DNA from: Bacillus norwichensis
GTDB taxonomy: Bacteria > Bacillota > Bacilli > Bacillales > Bacillaceae_C
NCBI RefSeq assembly: GCF_014836955.1
Contig: NZ_JACSPV010000005.1
Location: 1 to 60,616, forward strand
DNA: 60,616 bases
Direction of reading: 5' to 3'
Shown: in pieces, positions 7,987 to 17,999 of the stretch
Layout of the letters: each line of letters starts with the position of its first letter
Position numbering within the stretch: the first letter of the stretch is position 1
Made by a program: the position numbers and the translations under genes
Notes under the pieces: generated by a model
The model's database searches: none
What the model was told of the DNA's origin: nothing
What the model saw: the letters and a program-made list of their open reading frames with translations, nothing else

Positions 7987-9189
7987 CTAAATATTTACTA
8001 TACTATAAAACGTTTCTAAACTTTTACTATCATCGTATCTTTCATTTAATAAATTCTTTTGAAATCTATCTTTTAATTCTTTTTTTGTAAGAACGTCTTG
8101 AATACATTGTGATAATGATTCAGGGTCCATATCAGAAATTAATCCAGTCCACTCATGGGACAGTTGTTCATTTACTGTATTAAAATTTGTTGCTACAATT
8201 GGCTTTAATAAATATTTAGCTTCATCTATCACATTGGATTTACCCTCAAATTTTGAGGGATGGACAAGAATATCACATTCTTGAATAAATGCTGCGGTAT
8301 TGACATGAAAACCTAATAAAACAAAATTTTTCTGCAAACCTTTAATTTTTACTAATTTTTCTATTTCTTTTCTATAATTACCGTCCCCTAATACATACCA
8401 CTTTATTTTAAAGCCTTTCTTAAGAAGAATTTCTAATGTTTCTATTGCTAAATCTAACCCCTTATGAGGATCAAGCCTACTAATAGATAATAATTTGCAG
8501 CATTTTTCTTCTCTTGTTAAAGCTTTGGTATCTGCAGGTATATTTTTATACATCTCAAATGGGAGAACATTATACATAACCTGTACCTTTGATTCTTCTG
8601 TTGGAAATACGTCTATAAATATCTCCTTACATATACTTGAAACAGAAATTATTTTATCCATTTCATTGAAATACACTGCATCTATTTCCTGATCTCTCCC
8701 TAAGACTCTATAATCTGTTCTTATCCATCCTATTTTCATGCTTGCTTTAACACAATCAGCTATATACATCATTGAATGACCACCGGAAACACCAATTGCC
8801 ACATCAAAACTATTGTTTAATTTAGGTAGCGCATCTTTAATCTCAATCCAATATTCTTGTTTTATATGCGTCATTTTGTTACGTGTTCGACCAGAAATTA
8901 CTTTCGAAATAGCCTTTAAAGAAAATAAAAAGTTCCTTGAAAACAATGTACTCACTGTCTTTTTTATAAACCTATCCGGTGTAAGAGTTGCATATTCTAC
9001 AATGTCTGGTGTTTTTAACAAATTCACTTGTTTTGGTAAATACTTAGTTAAACTCCCCTTTCCACTAAGTATTAAGAGCGAAGCCTCAATTTGATCATAG
9101 TTCAACCTATATAAAAGAGATAATAAACTTTTTTGCGGACCTCCTATATTAAAGTTATTAATAACAAATAGTACTTTTTTTGGTGTCAT
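7987..9189 (-). CDS. Family 4 glycosyltransferase (GT-B), 400 aa
   Basis: A two-Rossmann-fold retaining glycosyltransferase. The N-terminal glycine-rich loop is FVINNFNIGGPQKS. The C-terminal donor-binding domain (about 210-380) has LLSISRLDPHKGLDLAIE and the EX7E-like segment VHPSKFEGKSNVIDEAKYL. It overlaps the flippase gene by 4 bp. It likely adds one sugar of the repeat unit; donor and acceptor are not deducible. Confidence 0.86.
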   Translation of the reverse strand: MTPKKVLFVINNFNIGGPQKSLLSLLYRLNYDQIEASLLILSGKGSLTKYLPKQVNLLKTPDIVEYATLTPDRFIKKTVSTLFSRNFLFSLKAISKVISGRTRNKMTHIKQEYWIEIKDALPKLNNSFDVAIGVSGGHSMMYIADCVKASMKIGWIRTDYRVLGRDQEIDAVYFNEMDKIISVSSICKEIFIDVFPTEESKVQVMYNVLPFEMYKNIPADTKALTREEKCCKLLSISRLDPHKGLDLAIETLEILLKKGFKIKWYVLGDGNYRKEIEKLVKIKGLQKNFVLLGFHVNTAAFIQECDILVHPSKFEGKSNVIDEAKYLLKPIVATNFNTVNEQLSHEWTGLISDMDPESLSQCIQDVLTKKELKDRFQKNLLNERYDDSKSLETFYSIVNI

Positions 9190-10583
9190 CTTCCCAAATC
9201 ACATCCCACATTTTCAGTCATCTTTTTAAGGCTTTTAAAACTTTTAAACACTTCAACCGGCCATTTCCAATTGTTATATACCATCTGAATCACCATAATA
9301 GGGACAAGTAAACTCCATAAAGTAGGTTCAAAAATATTTATTAATAGTAATTGTGTCCCTATTACCAATAGACTGGAAATAAAAAAAGCCTTATAATGCG
9401 GTAATTTATTATCTGTTGCAATAAAAGTTCCAAAAACAGACTGATTATTATATAAAAACATATACACCATAATAATTAATAAATACTTCGAATCTAATAA
9501 AGATACATTTGAATTTAAAAATATAAGTATGATGTCACCCAAAAAAAACACGGCTATAAAAGAAAGAATTGTAATACCATAATTCACCAATAAAGCTTGT
9601 TTAAATTTTAATTTCAATTCTTTATATTGCTTTTTAAATCTATAAGAGCTAAATTGCGATAAATACGTATTAAAGAAAGTATTCGCAACAGTAGTTATTA
9701 AGTTTATAATTTGTAGAACTAAACCCAAAGAGGCTGTCACGTTTAACCCTAAGTAAGCTGAACTAAGTAAAGTAGTAGATTGTAAGTTAATATAATTGGA
9801 GATCGAAATCAATCCTTGTCGATAAGTATTAGGCAATATTTTCTTTAATATAGCAGTAACTTCTTTTTTATTAATCTGATTCTTAATCAGTGGTTTAATA
9901 TTTTCTCTATTATTTTGGTAAGAAAAGAATTTAATATATGCTAGAATTCTATTTACAATTATTGAAATTAAATATGCCAGTGATACCGCAATAAGTCCAT
10001 ATCCCAGTATTATTCCAATAATAGACAATATTAATTGAATCATTTTGGTGATAATCAAAATCTGCTGATGTAACTTGATTGCCCCAATCCCTTTTAATAT
10101 TGCATTCCAATAGGCATATTTCATATTCAAGAAAACAGCAGTAGCATATAACCCCCATGAAATAAATATTGTATACATAGATAAATCATTTTTCGAGACA
10201 CTGTAAACATACCAGGTGCCTAAAGTAAATAATATAAATAAAATAATTAAACCAATGAATAGATATATTATTTTTGTTACTTTAAACAAATTTACGAATA
10301 AATTATAGTTTGGAGATTTACTTTTACTTTCCTTAAAACCAGTTACAGTAATTTCTCTTGCACCTTCCCAAACAAAGGTTACATTTCTTGATAATGTTGA
10401 CTGAAATCCAAAATCCATTATCACTACTAATCCTGCAACAGCTGTAAATGTGTACCATAATCCAATTTCAGCTTTACTTAGATAAGCTAAAATAAATGGT
10501 AATAAAATAATATTAATTCCATTAAAAATTATTAAGCTTAAATAACTCCAAATTACATCTTTTTTATTAATATTTATTGTCAT
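9186..10583 (-). CDS. Wzx-like polysaccharide flippase, 465 aa
   Basis: A polytopic membrane protein of the MOP/PST superfamily with about 12 predicted helices spread over its length. The N-terminus (DVIWSYLSLIIFNGINIILLPF... and AVAGLVVIMDFGFQSTLSRN) is typical of Wzx/RfbX. It should flip undecaprenyl-diphosphate repeat units to the outer leaflet. It lies directly next to the Wzy-like gene and the glycosyltransferases, the usual Wzx/Wzy arrangement. The ribosome site is AAAGGAAATG. Extreme AT content and the Ile/Asn/Lys-rich product fit a horizontally moving capsule cassette. Confidence 0.85.
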   Translation of the reverse strand: MTININKKDVIWSYLSLIIFNGINIILLPFILAYLSKAEIGLWYTFTAVAGLVVIMDFGFQSTLSRNVTFVWEGAREITVTGFKESKSKSPNYNLFVNLFKVTKIIYLFIGLIILFILFTLGTWYVYSVSKNDLSMYTIFISWGLYATAVFLNMKYAYWNAILKGIGAIKLHQQILIITKMIQLILSIIGIILGYGLIAVSLAYLISIIVNRILAYIKFFSYQNNRENIKPLIKNQINKKEVTAILKKILPNTYRQGLISISNYINLQSTTLLSSAYLGLNVTASLGLVLQIINLITTVANTFFNTYLSQFSSYRFKKQYKELKLKFKQALLVNYGITILSFIAVFFLGDIILIFLNSNVSLLDSKYLLIIMVYMFLYNNQSVFGTFIATDNKLPHYKAFFISSLLVIGTQLLLINIFEPTLWSLLVPIMVIQMVYNNWKWPVEVFKSFKSLKKMTENVGCDLGR

Positions 10584-10632
10584 TTATGCATTTCCTTTAC
10601 TAAGCCCAATTTAAAAAGAGTTTTTCTGTTTA

Positions 10633-12039
10633 CTATAGTACAATTTTTTTATTCAACCTTATAATTATTAATAACAAAAGAACCGTATTAATCATAAATG
10701 AAGTCAAGTTAATTGCGTTGCCCATCATGAAAAGACCTAGCCTTACAGATGCGTAAGCAAAAATGTAAACTTCAAAAACTGTATTAGCTTCTCTGCTTTT
10801 TTTATCAAAGAACATCATTAACCACATAAAGAGTATTACTAATATTGGTGAGAACACGAAACCAAAATATAGATAACCTTGACCTATCATAGGCAAAATT
10901 TGATCTGTAGAATTAGTGTGATTGTAAAATGAATAATTAAACATTCGCATACCACCAAAATTAGAATGAAATTTTTCACTTAATAATGCTACAGATGAAA
11001 ATAAATCACTATAGATTGTTGAAAAATCTATAGAGTCCTTAAATAAGTCTCTTGCCTTAACTGAAACAGCGACATTATGAATACCTGAAAAATAAAGTTG
11101 CAAATTACTACTGACTGTATCCAGCCCTGTATTTGTTGAATTATTTACTTTTGTTAGTAGGTTTAAACCAAACTGTTTTATTAGGGTTGTAAGTAAGACT
11201 AAGAAACTAATCACAATTCCAAAAAATATATATATATTTTTTTTATGACTTGGGTAAAGTCTAGTGATCAAGTACATTCCTGCAACCATTGGAACCACAA
11301 TACTAAATCTACTGGTTCCTACAATAAATGATGATGTTAGAATAACCACAAACATTGATATATAAATTAAAGATTTAGCCCCCTTTATAAGATACCGATG
11401 ATATAAAAAGTTTAAAATAGAAAGTGCGAATAAAAGTAAGCCAAACTGCGCAATAGTCATTAATAGACTACCAAATGGAATATTTAAATCACTTTTTGTA
11501 AATTCACTAGCAGTAAATACAAAGGAGTATCTATCTAGTAAAGCAGGAAACCTTATGATTATTAATAAAGAAAACATAAGAAATAATGATGTTATAAAAA
11601 TATGATTGGTATTGATTTTTAATGATTTATTAAATGTTGAGTCACGATTTATTCCTTCATAATATTTTTCAGAAAATAATCTAAAGACAAACATTATTAC
11701 GATTATTTCCAACAACATCAAAAAAGTGGCTATTTTATATTCATGTGAGTTTAGACTTGCCCCCAAATGCACATAATATCCTTCGTACCACATAAATAAG
11801 GGCGTTACTAAATATCTAATAATCATTGTAATATTCAAGCCTAAAAGACCAATATTATTAAAGATATGTTTAGACATTCTGGTATTAAAAAAATAACTTA
11901 CCCCAAAAACAAGGGGTACTAAAGGGAATAATTCCATACCTCTAGGTTTATAAGTATCCGCTAGTAATAAAAACGTGGTAATAACTGAAGGTATTAAGAC
12001 CGCTACTCTTAAGATAAAATAACTCATACTGTAATTCAT
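10633..12039 (-). CDS. Wzy-like repeat-unit polymerase, 468 aa
   Basis: A polytopic membrane protein with about 10-12 hydrophobic helices and a large outer loop around residues 290-380 (LLTKVNNSTNTGLDTVSSN..., SEKFHSNFGGMRMFN). Wzy proteins share topology, not sequence. I call it from topology and context: it is the first gene of a block with Wzx and glycosyltransferases. The start follows AAGGATGTC. A lipid-linked sugar ligase or O-antigen-like membrane protein is the alternative. Confidence 0.72.
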   Translation of the reverse strand: MNYSMSYFILRVAVLIPSVITTFLLLADTYKPRGMELFPLVPLVFGVSYFFNTRMSKHIFNNIGLLGLNITMIIRYLVTPLFMWYEGYYVHLGASLNSHEYKIATFLMLLEIIVIMFVFRLFSEKYYEGINRDSTFNKSLKINTNHIFITSLFLMFSLLIIIRFPALLDRYSFVFTASEFTKSDLNIPFGSLLMTIAQFGLLLFALSILNFLYHRYLIKGAKSLIYISMFVVILTSSFIVGTSRFSIVVPMVAGMYLITRLYPSHKKNIYIFFGIVISFLVLLTTLIKQFGLNLLTKVNNSTNTGLDTVSSNLQLYFSGIHNVAVSVKARDLFKDSIDFSTIYSDLFSSVALLSEKFHSNFGGMRMFNYSFYNHTNSTDQILPMIGQGYLYFGFVFSPILVILFMWLMMFFDKKSREANTVFEVYIFAYASVRLGLFMMGNAINLTSFMINTVLLLLIIIRLNKKIVL

Positions 12040-13110
12040 AGAGACATCCTTGTATTCATTTTTTTAAACAAATATTATTATTTTTACCTATTGTTTTGCT
12101 ATAACCCTGAATTAAGAAAATAATATATTGCCTCTAAATATTAATAGGGCTTGGCCTTAAGTAAAATATATGGTGGATTTTTAAAAAATAAAAAGTAAGT
12201 TTATCACAAAATCTATCAAATATAAAACTCACTTTAGCAAAAAATTCGCAACCACAATTGCAAGTTTACTTAGTTCCTGAAAGAAACGGTAATCGAAGTT
12301 TTTCGCTGTTTTGAACAATGAAGAAAAGGAATTCGCAATTTCCGTTTCACAAGATAGATAACGATATGATCAATTGCATTCTATACGAGGCTCTTTTATT
12401 TTCGATTCATGCAACCCGCTTATTTAAATTTACTTATTATACTTACAAGACGGATCATTATTTAACTCCCATAAAAAGCTACTCAATCCAAAGTTTCGCA
12501 AGGAAATTATTCAATTTATAAATATTTTAAACTTTCAAATGATTTGATAAACATGACCCAAGCGTTGGAAAATTTGAGTGACTAACTGTGAATAAAGTTC
12601 GGTCAATTAACTTTCGTAATATGGGTATATATCCAACTTTTTTATAAAAGAAGCCTTGGCAAACTTATTTTCCAGTCGTATATCGCTATATTGCGCACTT
12701 TCTAAGGCTTTTCCATAACTACCAGCCGATTTATATTGCTATCTCCATCTAGTTCATGGATTGAGTAGTATATTATAAGTAAAGGGGTATTACTTTGGTT
12801 ACCATCGTGGTATGGTCATTCACATTTTCAGACATGTTGTTAATTGGGCTCACTAGTTCACGCCCAAGCAGTTCCACTACTCTCACATCTTGGCTTGTTC
12901 ACAGAAATTTTACAAGTCATGATGTCATCAACTTTCAGGATCAATTACCTTTAATTTCGTTTTATGACATTCACATTTTTTAATTACTTTTATTCAAGGA
13001 AGGATACCAATGAAAATACTCCAATCCTCTGGTTCTCTGCGAATGTTATTCTTTAACTTCAGGAATTCCGCAAATCAGAATTTAAATATACACAGATAAT
13101 CAAATTCATA
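12040..13110. other. Gene-poor 1.07-kb gap with decayed capsule genes
   Basis: No intact gene. It contains a relic of a CapD-type gene on the minus strand (12798-12944, separate entry). Below it, about 12640-12760 on the same strand, is a coding-like stretch in another frame (ALESAQYSDIRLENKFAKAS) that I cannot assign. The rest is AT-rich with scattered stops. Plus-strand frames at 12318-12521 and 12795-12983 lack ribosome sites and are rejected. The upstream part, next to 12039, should carry the promoter for the Wzy-led block. Confidence 0.6.
12798..12944 (-). pseudogene. Relic of a CapD/EpsC-type dehydratase gene
   Basis: Minus-strand reading gives LILKVDDIMTCKISVNKPR. After a frameshift inside CCAAGATGTG it continues DVRVVELLGRELVSPINNMS and ends in a MVT. 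This matches in order the intact CapD at 16074-17897 (PLLEDVMTGKIEV, NVEVEDLLGREPVELDISS, LVT). Only about 50 codons survive, with no start or stop. It shows that a second CapD gene once stood here, or that a duplicated segment decayed. Confidence 0.7.
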
Positions 13111-14214
13111 TCAATTCACTTCATCTGTTATTCTATCTATTTCATCAATATAGGCATTGACCACTATATTCCTATCAAACTCTCTTTCCATTTTTTTCCG
13201 ACCAGCAACTCCCATTGCCTTTTTTTGTTCATACGGTAAGTTAATAAATTTAATTAATGCATCTGTTAGAGCAGCAGAGTTTTTAACCTCAAATCCTAAA
13301 CCACTAACTCCTTCGTCAAAGGTTTCTTTGCATCCTGAAATATTTGAAGCGATGACCGGCCGTCCAGTTGAAGCTGCTTCAAGTAAAACATTAGCCATAC
13401 CTTCATGATATGAAGGCAATACAACAGCGTTGCTTTTATTTATATACTCATGAACATTATCCTTAACGCCATGAAAATTTATTACACCTAGCTTTCCTAG
13501 CTCTTTAGCTCTCTCCTCATAATCCTTTTCATAAAATCCGATTGCATCAAATTGAACATTACTATACTCTTTCTTTATTAAAGTTGCTGCATCTACCAAT
13601 TCTTCAATTCCTTTATCTTTCATAACTCTTCCTATGAAAAGAAATCTAATTAAACCACTATCAATAGGATATTCTTCAAAAGAATGTTGTTTTAAATTCA
13701 CCCCAGAGCCGGGAATAACTCTATACCTTCCGTTAATGATCTGCTTATTTTTAAAGAATAATTGGTTACTTTGATTCTGAAAGAAAGTACAACTTACTTT
13801 ACTAAACGCTAAACGATACAGTTGTATTATTATTTTTTGGAATAATCCTTTATTATCCACAGCTGAACCTAAACCTGTAACATTTGCAATAAAAGGGACT
13901 CTCTGTCTTCTACAAACTAATGCTCCATAAATATTAGGTTTAATGGTATAGGAAAGGACTACGTCAGGTTTAATTTTCCTAATAACTTTGTTATAGCTTA
14001 ATAGTAACTTCAAATCAGTTATTGGATTCATTCCCCTCCTATCAAGGGGGAGATCAATAAATTCACAACCCATTTTTTTTAACAGTTCAACTTTTTCACC
14101 GTAAGGGAGGACAACATATATTTTATAGTGTTCATCCAAAAGCCTTTGTATGATTTCCTTGCGAAAGTTATACGTATATGCATGATGGTTGGAGAATATC
14201 ACAACTTTTTTCAT
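13111..14214 (-). CDS. Family 4 glycosyltransferase (PglA/EpsD-like), 367 aa
   Basis: A GT-B glycosyltransferase. N-terminal FSNHHAYTYNFRKEII, then LSYTIKPNIYGALVCR, NVTGLGSAV and, in the donor domain, FLFIGRVMKDKGIEELV and LPSYHEGMANVLLEAASTGR with the EX7E element. The family adds a sugar to undecaprenyl-linked acceptors early in repeat-unit assembly. It follows the epimerase gene by one base and has a GGAGG ribosome site, so it belongs to the priming-transferase operon (15699 to 13111). It is the last gene before a 1-kb decayed stretch. Confidence 0.86.
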   Translation of the reverse strand: MKKVVIFSNHHAYTYNFRKEIIQRLLDEHYKIYVVLPYGEKVELLKKMGCEFIDLPLDRRGMNPITDLKLLLSYNKVIRKIKPDVVLSYTIKPNIYGALVCRRQRVPFIANVTGLGSAVDNKGLFQKIIIQLYRLAFSKVSCTFFQNQSNQLFFKNKQIINGRYRVIPGSGVNLKQHSFEEYPIDSGLIRFLFIGRVMKDKGIEELVDAATLIKKEYSNVQFDAIGFYEKDYEERAKELGKLGVINFHGVKDNVHEYINKSNAVVLPSYHEGMANVLLEAASTGRPVIASNISGCKETFDEGVSGLGFEVKNSAALTDALIKFINLPYEQKKAMGVAGRKKMEREFDRNIVVNAYIDEIDRITDEVN

Positions 14215-14215
14215 C

Positions 14216-15067
14216 TTAATCCTCCGTCAACCTTATTGACTCTTCAAAGCCAATAAGGCTATTAGATTGAATATCACTATATTTAGAGAGTTTTTTCTCA
14301 TAGATCAAATCTCCAAATACTTTTTTAACTATACCGTTCTTCTTCATTCTATTTAACAAAGGATTAAATAACTTGGTGACTCGGATTTTCTTTCCATGAG
14401 CCTCTGCAATTAATTTGACCATTTTACTTGTACTCACATATTCACTGTTTTGTGGGAAAAGTAGCCCTCTATCACAATTATCGATTACCGATTGTATAAT
14501 CATAGATAAATTATCTATATAAATCATGCTACGCTTATTTTCTATATTTGGAAAAACAGGCACTCTAACTGCAAGTTTAGCCAATCTAGTATAATTACCT
14601 TTACTATTTTTACCATAAATCATAGGAGGGCGCACAATGACAACTTTAAAAACTTCATCCTCTAAAGTTGTTATCAACTCCTCCGCTTGTAGCTTGGACT
14701 TCCCATAATTGCTTTTAGGCTTAAGTGAAGTATTTTCATCAATCACGCCGCTTTCAATACCATAAACGCTCATTGAACTTAGAAATATAAACTGTTTAAC
14801 ACCAGCATCCTTAGCCTTTTTAGCAACTTCAAATGCCAAGTCACGATTTATTTTATAATAAACATGTGCATTTTCTCTTGTTTCTTTTATATGCGCTATC
14901 CCAACTACGTGAAACACAACATCATATCCTGAGAAGTCCTCTTCCTTCCATGAATCATCTCTCAAACTAATAGAGTCTATTAAATATCTATCCGGATAAT
15001 TCCTAAGCCAATTTTGAAAGCTCGTCCCTACATAACTGCTTTTGCCCGTAATCAGTAACTTTTTCAT
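14216..15067 (-). CDS. NAD-dependent epimerase/dehydratase (CapN-like), 283 aa
   Basis: An extended short-chain dehydrogenase. The N-terminus is LLITGKSSYVGTSFQNWL (an atypical TGxxxxxGxxF NAD site), followed by VVGIAHIKET, LSSMSVYG and catalytic Tyr/Lys in KSNYGKSKLQAEE, then VIVRPPMIYG. It resembles staphylococcal CapN/WbpV-type sugar epimerases. It overlaps the sugar transferase gene by 4 bp and has an AAGGAG site. It probably produces the nucleotide sugar used by the neighbouring priming transferase. The substrate is not known. Confidence 0.82.
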   Translation of the reverse strand: MKKLLITGKSSYVGTSFQNWLRNYPDRYLIDSISLRDDSWKEEDFSGYDVVFHVVGIAHIKETRENAHVYYKINRDLAFEVAKKAKDAGVKQFIFLSSMSVYGIESGVIDENTSLKPKSNYGKSKLQAEELITTLEDEVFKVVIVRPPMIYGKNSKGNYTRLAKLAVRVPVFPNIENKRSMIYIDNLSMIIQSVIDNCDRGLLFPQNSEYVSTSKMVKLIAEAHGKKIRVTKLFNPLLNRMKKNGIVKKVFGDLIYEKKLSKYSDIQSNSLIGFEESIRLTED

Positions 15068-15699
15068 CTAGAGATGTTCTCCTTCGTACTTGGAACATCC
15101 TTATTCCCCATTGCTCCAGTCCCTCCTTCAACAACCCCATCACTTTTTACAACACTTACAATGGTTCCAAAGAAGCACTTAGCATCCATCTTAAAGCTTA
15201 GCTTTTCAACGTACTCTCCATCTAATTTGGCTTTAACGTTAATAGGGATCTCATCCCTACCATTGATCTGTGCCCAACCTGTAAGCCCCGGTAGTACATC
15301 ATTTGCGCCATACTTATCACGTTTTGCAATTAAATCATACTGATTCCATAATGCCGGACGTGGACCAATTATACTCATCTGCCCAAGAAAGATATTCAGA
15401 ATTTGTGGTAGCTCATCAAGTGAAGTCTTTCTTAAAAACTTACCCATGTTTGTGATATACTGCTCTGGATCACCTAATAAATGAGTCGGAGTGTCCTGGG
15501 GTGTATCTATTCTCATAGTACGAAACTTCAATATATTGAAATGTGTCTTATTGATTCCAACCCGCTTTTGCTTAAACAACACAGGACCTTTTGAATCGAG
15601 TTTAATTGCAATAATTAGTATTAAAAATATAGGTGATAGCAAAATGAGTCCTATTAAAGAAAGAACTATATCTATCAATCTTTTAATCCTCAAATACAT
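15064..15699 (-). CDS. Undecaprenyl-phosphate sugar phosphotransferase (CapM/EpsL type), 211 aa
   Basis: A priming bacterial sugar transferase that puts the first sugar-1-phosphate on undecaprenyl phosphate. The N-terminal hydrophobic hairpin is at about residues 10-32. Then follow GPVLFKQKRVGINKTHFNILKFRTMR, LRKTSLDELPQILNI and IGPRPALWNQYD, with catalytic Asp-Glu in SLDELPQ, and PGLTGWAQINGRD. Length is that of the short single-helix PGT class. The ribosome site is AAGGAGTG. It leads a three-gene operon with CapN-like and GT4 genes. Confidence 0.9.
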   Translation of the reverse strand: MYLRIKRLIDIVLSLIGLILLSPIFLILIIAIKLDSKGPVLFKQKRVGINKTHFNILKFRTMRIDTPQDTPTHLLGDPEQYITNMGKFLRKTSLDELPQILNIFLGQMSIIGPRPALWNQYDLIAKRDKYGANDVLPGLTGWAQINGRDEIPINVKAKLDGEYVEKLSFKMDAKCFFGTIVSVVKSDGVVEGGTGAMGNKDVPSTKENISR

Positions 15700-15824
15700 C
15701 CTTGTAACACTCCTTGAATAGATTTAAGTAAATTAGAACCTCATTTAAAATTCTTTCTTTCAACCAACTGCATAACTACCAAGTTATTCTTTACTCGCCA
15801 AATAATTCCTTACTGTGACCAATT

Positions 15825-15867
15825 AAAAATAGCACTGGCTGCTTAAGCAGCCAATGCTATTTTTTAA
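15825..15867. terminator. Bidirectional intrinsic terminator
   Basis: AAAAATAGCA-TGGCTGC pairs with GCAGCCA-TGCTATTTTT around TTAA, with one mismatch and T runs on both sides. It closes the capD transcript (ends 16074), so the sugar transferase gene (15699) should have its own promoter. The rest of the 374-bp gap 15700-16073 shows no gene. Confidence 0.8.
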
Positions 15868-16073
15868 ACTTTTAAAGGTACTTACAATATTAAATCTTTG
15901 TCTTTCTCAACAATAATAACAGTTAATTTCTTCACCTATCCCACTTAGCGAGGAATTGTCGTTTATTTATTTCTTACATTATTTTCGGCCATTAAAAAAC
16001 TAGTTCCTAATCCCACCGTTTAGTTGGATCCCTTTTTTTCTTTTAAATGCAGGTCACTTTCATTACCTTAGGT

Positions 16074-17897
16074 TTATTTTATGAGTTGAACCACTCGTTT
16101 TGGTTTGCTGTTAGCAACTTCCACAATCATTCCTTTTACCTGTTCTAATGGCACATGCTCTAATGTATTTATGAAATGGTATAATTCCGAAGCACCGACA
16201 GGTTCCGCCTTCCCAATATGAATTTTCGGGAAGATCTGTTCTTTTTGTATTTCATTCTCATTTAACAATTCCTCGTACATTTTCTCCCCCGGCCTGATAC
16301 CGGTATATTTGATGCCGATTTCTTCCTCTGTAAATCCTGATAGAGAGATAAGGTTTTTCGCCAAATCGGATATTTTCACCGGCTCACCCATATCCAATAC
16401 AAATACCTCTCCGCCATGTGCAAGCGTCCCTGCCTGAATCACAAGCCTAGAGGCTTCCGGGATGGTCATAAAATACCTTGTCATATCCGGGTGGGTAATT
16501 GTGACAGGACCGCCCGCAGCAATCTGCCTTTTAAACAAAGGAATGACACTTCCTCGACTTCCAAGTACATTTCCAAAACGGACAGCCACAAATTTCGTTG
16601 AGCTTTCCTTCGCCATGTTCTGAATAATCATTTCGGCAATCCGCTTAGTCGCTCCCATCACATTCGGCGGGTTGACTGCTTTATCTGTTGAAACAAGGAC
16701 GAATGTATCTACTGCGAATGCTTCTGCTGCTTCTGCTACATTTTTTGTTCCAAAGATATTGTTTTTAATTGCTTCCTTCGGATTGGCTTCCATCAGCGGC
16801 ACATGTTTATGAGCTGCTGCATGGTACACGACGCTTGGCCTGTACTGCTCCATAACCTCCATGATTTTGTCACGATCCTGGACATCAGCAATGACTGGAA
16901 TTATCCCTATATGCTCACCGTATTCCTGGCGCAGTTCCATATCAATGTTATAAATGCTGAATTCTCCATGGCCAAGAAGTATGATCTCTTTCGGGGTAAA
17001 TTTGCATATTTGCCGGCATATCTCCGAGCCGATGGATCCACCAGCTCCAGTAACAAGCACCTTTTCTCCAGTGATGGATTCTGAGATGCTGCTGATATCC
17101 AGTTCTACAGGTTCGCGTCCGAGCAAGTCTTCGACCTCGACATTACGCAGTGCACTTACCTCAATTTTACCCGTCATGACATCTTCCAATAGTGGCATAA
17201 TCTTGATTTCCACTTCGGTTTTAGCACAAATCTCATAAATGCGGCGTACTTCTTTCTTCGAGAGAGATGGGATGGCGATGATGATGTTTTCGATTCTTTT
17301 TTCCTTCACAATTTTCGGTATGTCTGTGATCGTCCCGCATACTTTAATTCCATACATTTCTAGCATGTACTTTCTTGGATCATCGTCTACAAAAGCTACC
17401 GGGTCCAACTCTACATCGTTGTTATGCAATAGTTGTCTGGTGACGGTTGTACCACCCGCACCAGCACCAACAATAAGCGTCCTTGCTTTTTTATTTCTTG
17501 TTTTAATATAGCGGTCCCGATACATTCTCCAGGAGAACCTTGAGCCGCCGATTAATAGCATATGTAACATCCAAGTTAGAAAAAGGACACGGATATGTAC
17601 TTGACCCACTCCAACCAACTGGGCAACAGCAGCAGTTACAATTGAAAAAGTCACAGCTTTTGTAATCGTGACCAGTTCGCCCACACTCGCATACTCCCAT
17701 GCTTTGTGATACAAGCGATAGCGGAAAGCAAAAATATGATGGCTGACTAGAAGGATAAGTGAGCTTACCAATAATAATTTTGAACTGTAAAAATTTGAAT
17801 ATGGATGCAAAATGAAGTAACCGACATAGATCGAAAACAAAACGATGACGGAATCTAGCAGCATCAGCAGCGGTACACGCTTTTGATAGGTCAACAT
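16074..17897 (-). CDS. capD: CapD/EpsC-type UDP-GlcNAc 4,6-dehydratase, membrane-anchored, 607 aa
   Basis: Long-form nucleotide-sugar 4,6-dehydratase (WbpM/PglF/CapD class). Four N-terminal membrane helices span about residues 10-130. A first Rossmann-like domain starts at LIVGAGAGGTTV. The catalytic dehydratase domain starts at VLVTGAGGSIGSEICRQ and contains YHAAAHKHVPLMEANP and STDKAVNPPNVMGATKR. In that last motif Met replaces the classical Tyr of the YxxxK pair, as in WbpM-type enzymes. It makes the UDP-4-keto-6-deoxy sugar for FucNAc/QuiNAc/bacillosamine-type residues. The start follows AGAAGGGATCC. A decayed homologue lies at 12.8 kb. Confidence 0.93.
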   Translation of the reverse strand: MLTYQKRVPLLMLLDSVIVLFSIYVGYFILHPYSNFYSSKLLLVSSLILLVSHHIFAFRYRLYHKAWEYASVGELVTITKAVTFSIVTAAVAQLVGVGQVHIRVLFLTWMLHMLLIGGSRFSWRMYRDRYIKTRNKKARTLIVGAGAGGTTVTRQLLHNNDVELDPVAFVDDDPRKYMLEMYGIKVCGTITDIPKIVKEKRIENIIIAIPSLSKKEVRRIYEICAKTEVEIKIMPLLEDVMTGKIEVSALRNVEVEDLLGREPVELDISSISESITGEKVLVTGAGGSIGSEICRQICKFTPKEIILLGHGEFSIYNIDMELRQEYGEHIGIIPVIADVQDRDKIMEVMEQYRPSVVYHAAAHKHVPLMEANPKEAIKNNIFGTKNVAEAAEAFAVDTFVLVSTDKAVNPPNVMGATKRIAEMIIQNMAKESSTKFVAVRFGNVLGSRGSVIPLFKRQIAAGGPVTITHPDMTRYFMTIPEASRLVIQAGTLAHGGEVFVLDMGEPVKISDLAKNLISLSGFTEEEIGIKYTGIRPGEKMYEELLNENEIQKEQIFPKIHIGKAEPVGASELYHFINTLEHVPLEQVKGMIVEVANSKPKRVVQLIK

Positions 17898-17999
17898 GGA
17901 TCCCTTCTTTTCTTTTAAATTTTAAAAGGAACAATCAACAGTTTTTATCTGTGCAAAAATTCACAAATCTTTTTTCTATCAATAAGAAATCTATAAAAT

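Noticed and set aside
12318-12521. 67-codon plus-strand frame in the decayed gap
   Set aside because: No ribosome site, opposite to all neighbouring genes, and no recognisable motif.
12795-12983. 62-codon plus-strand frame
   Set aside because: It is the complement of the CapD relic on the minus strand, which explains the open frame.
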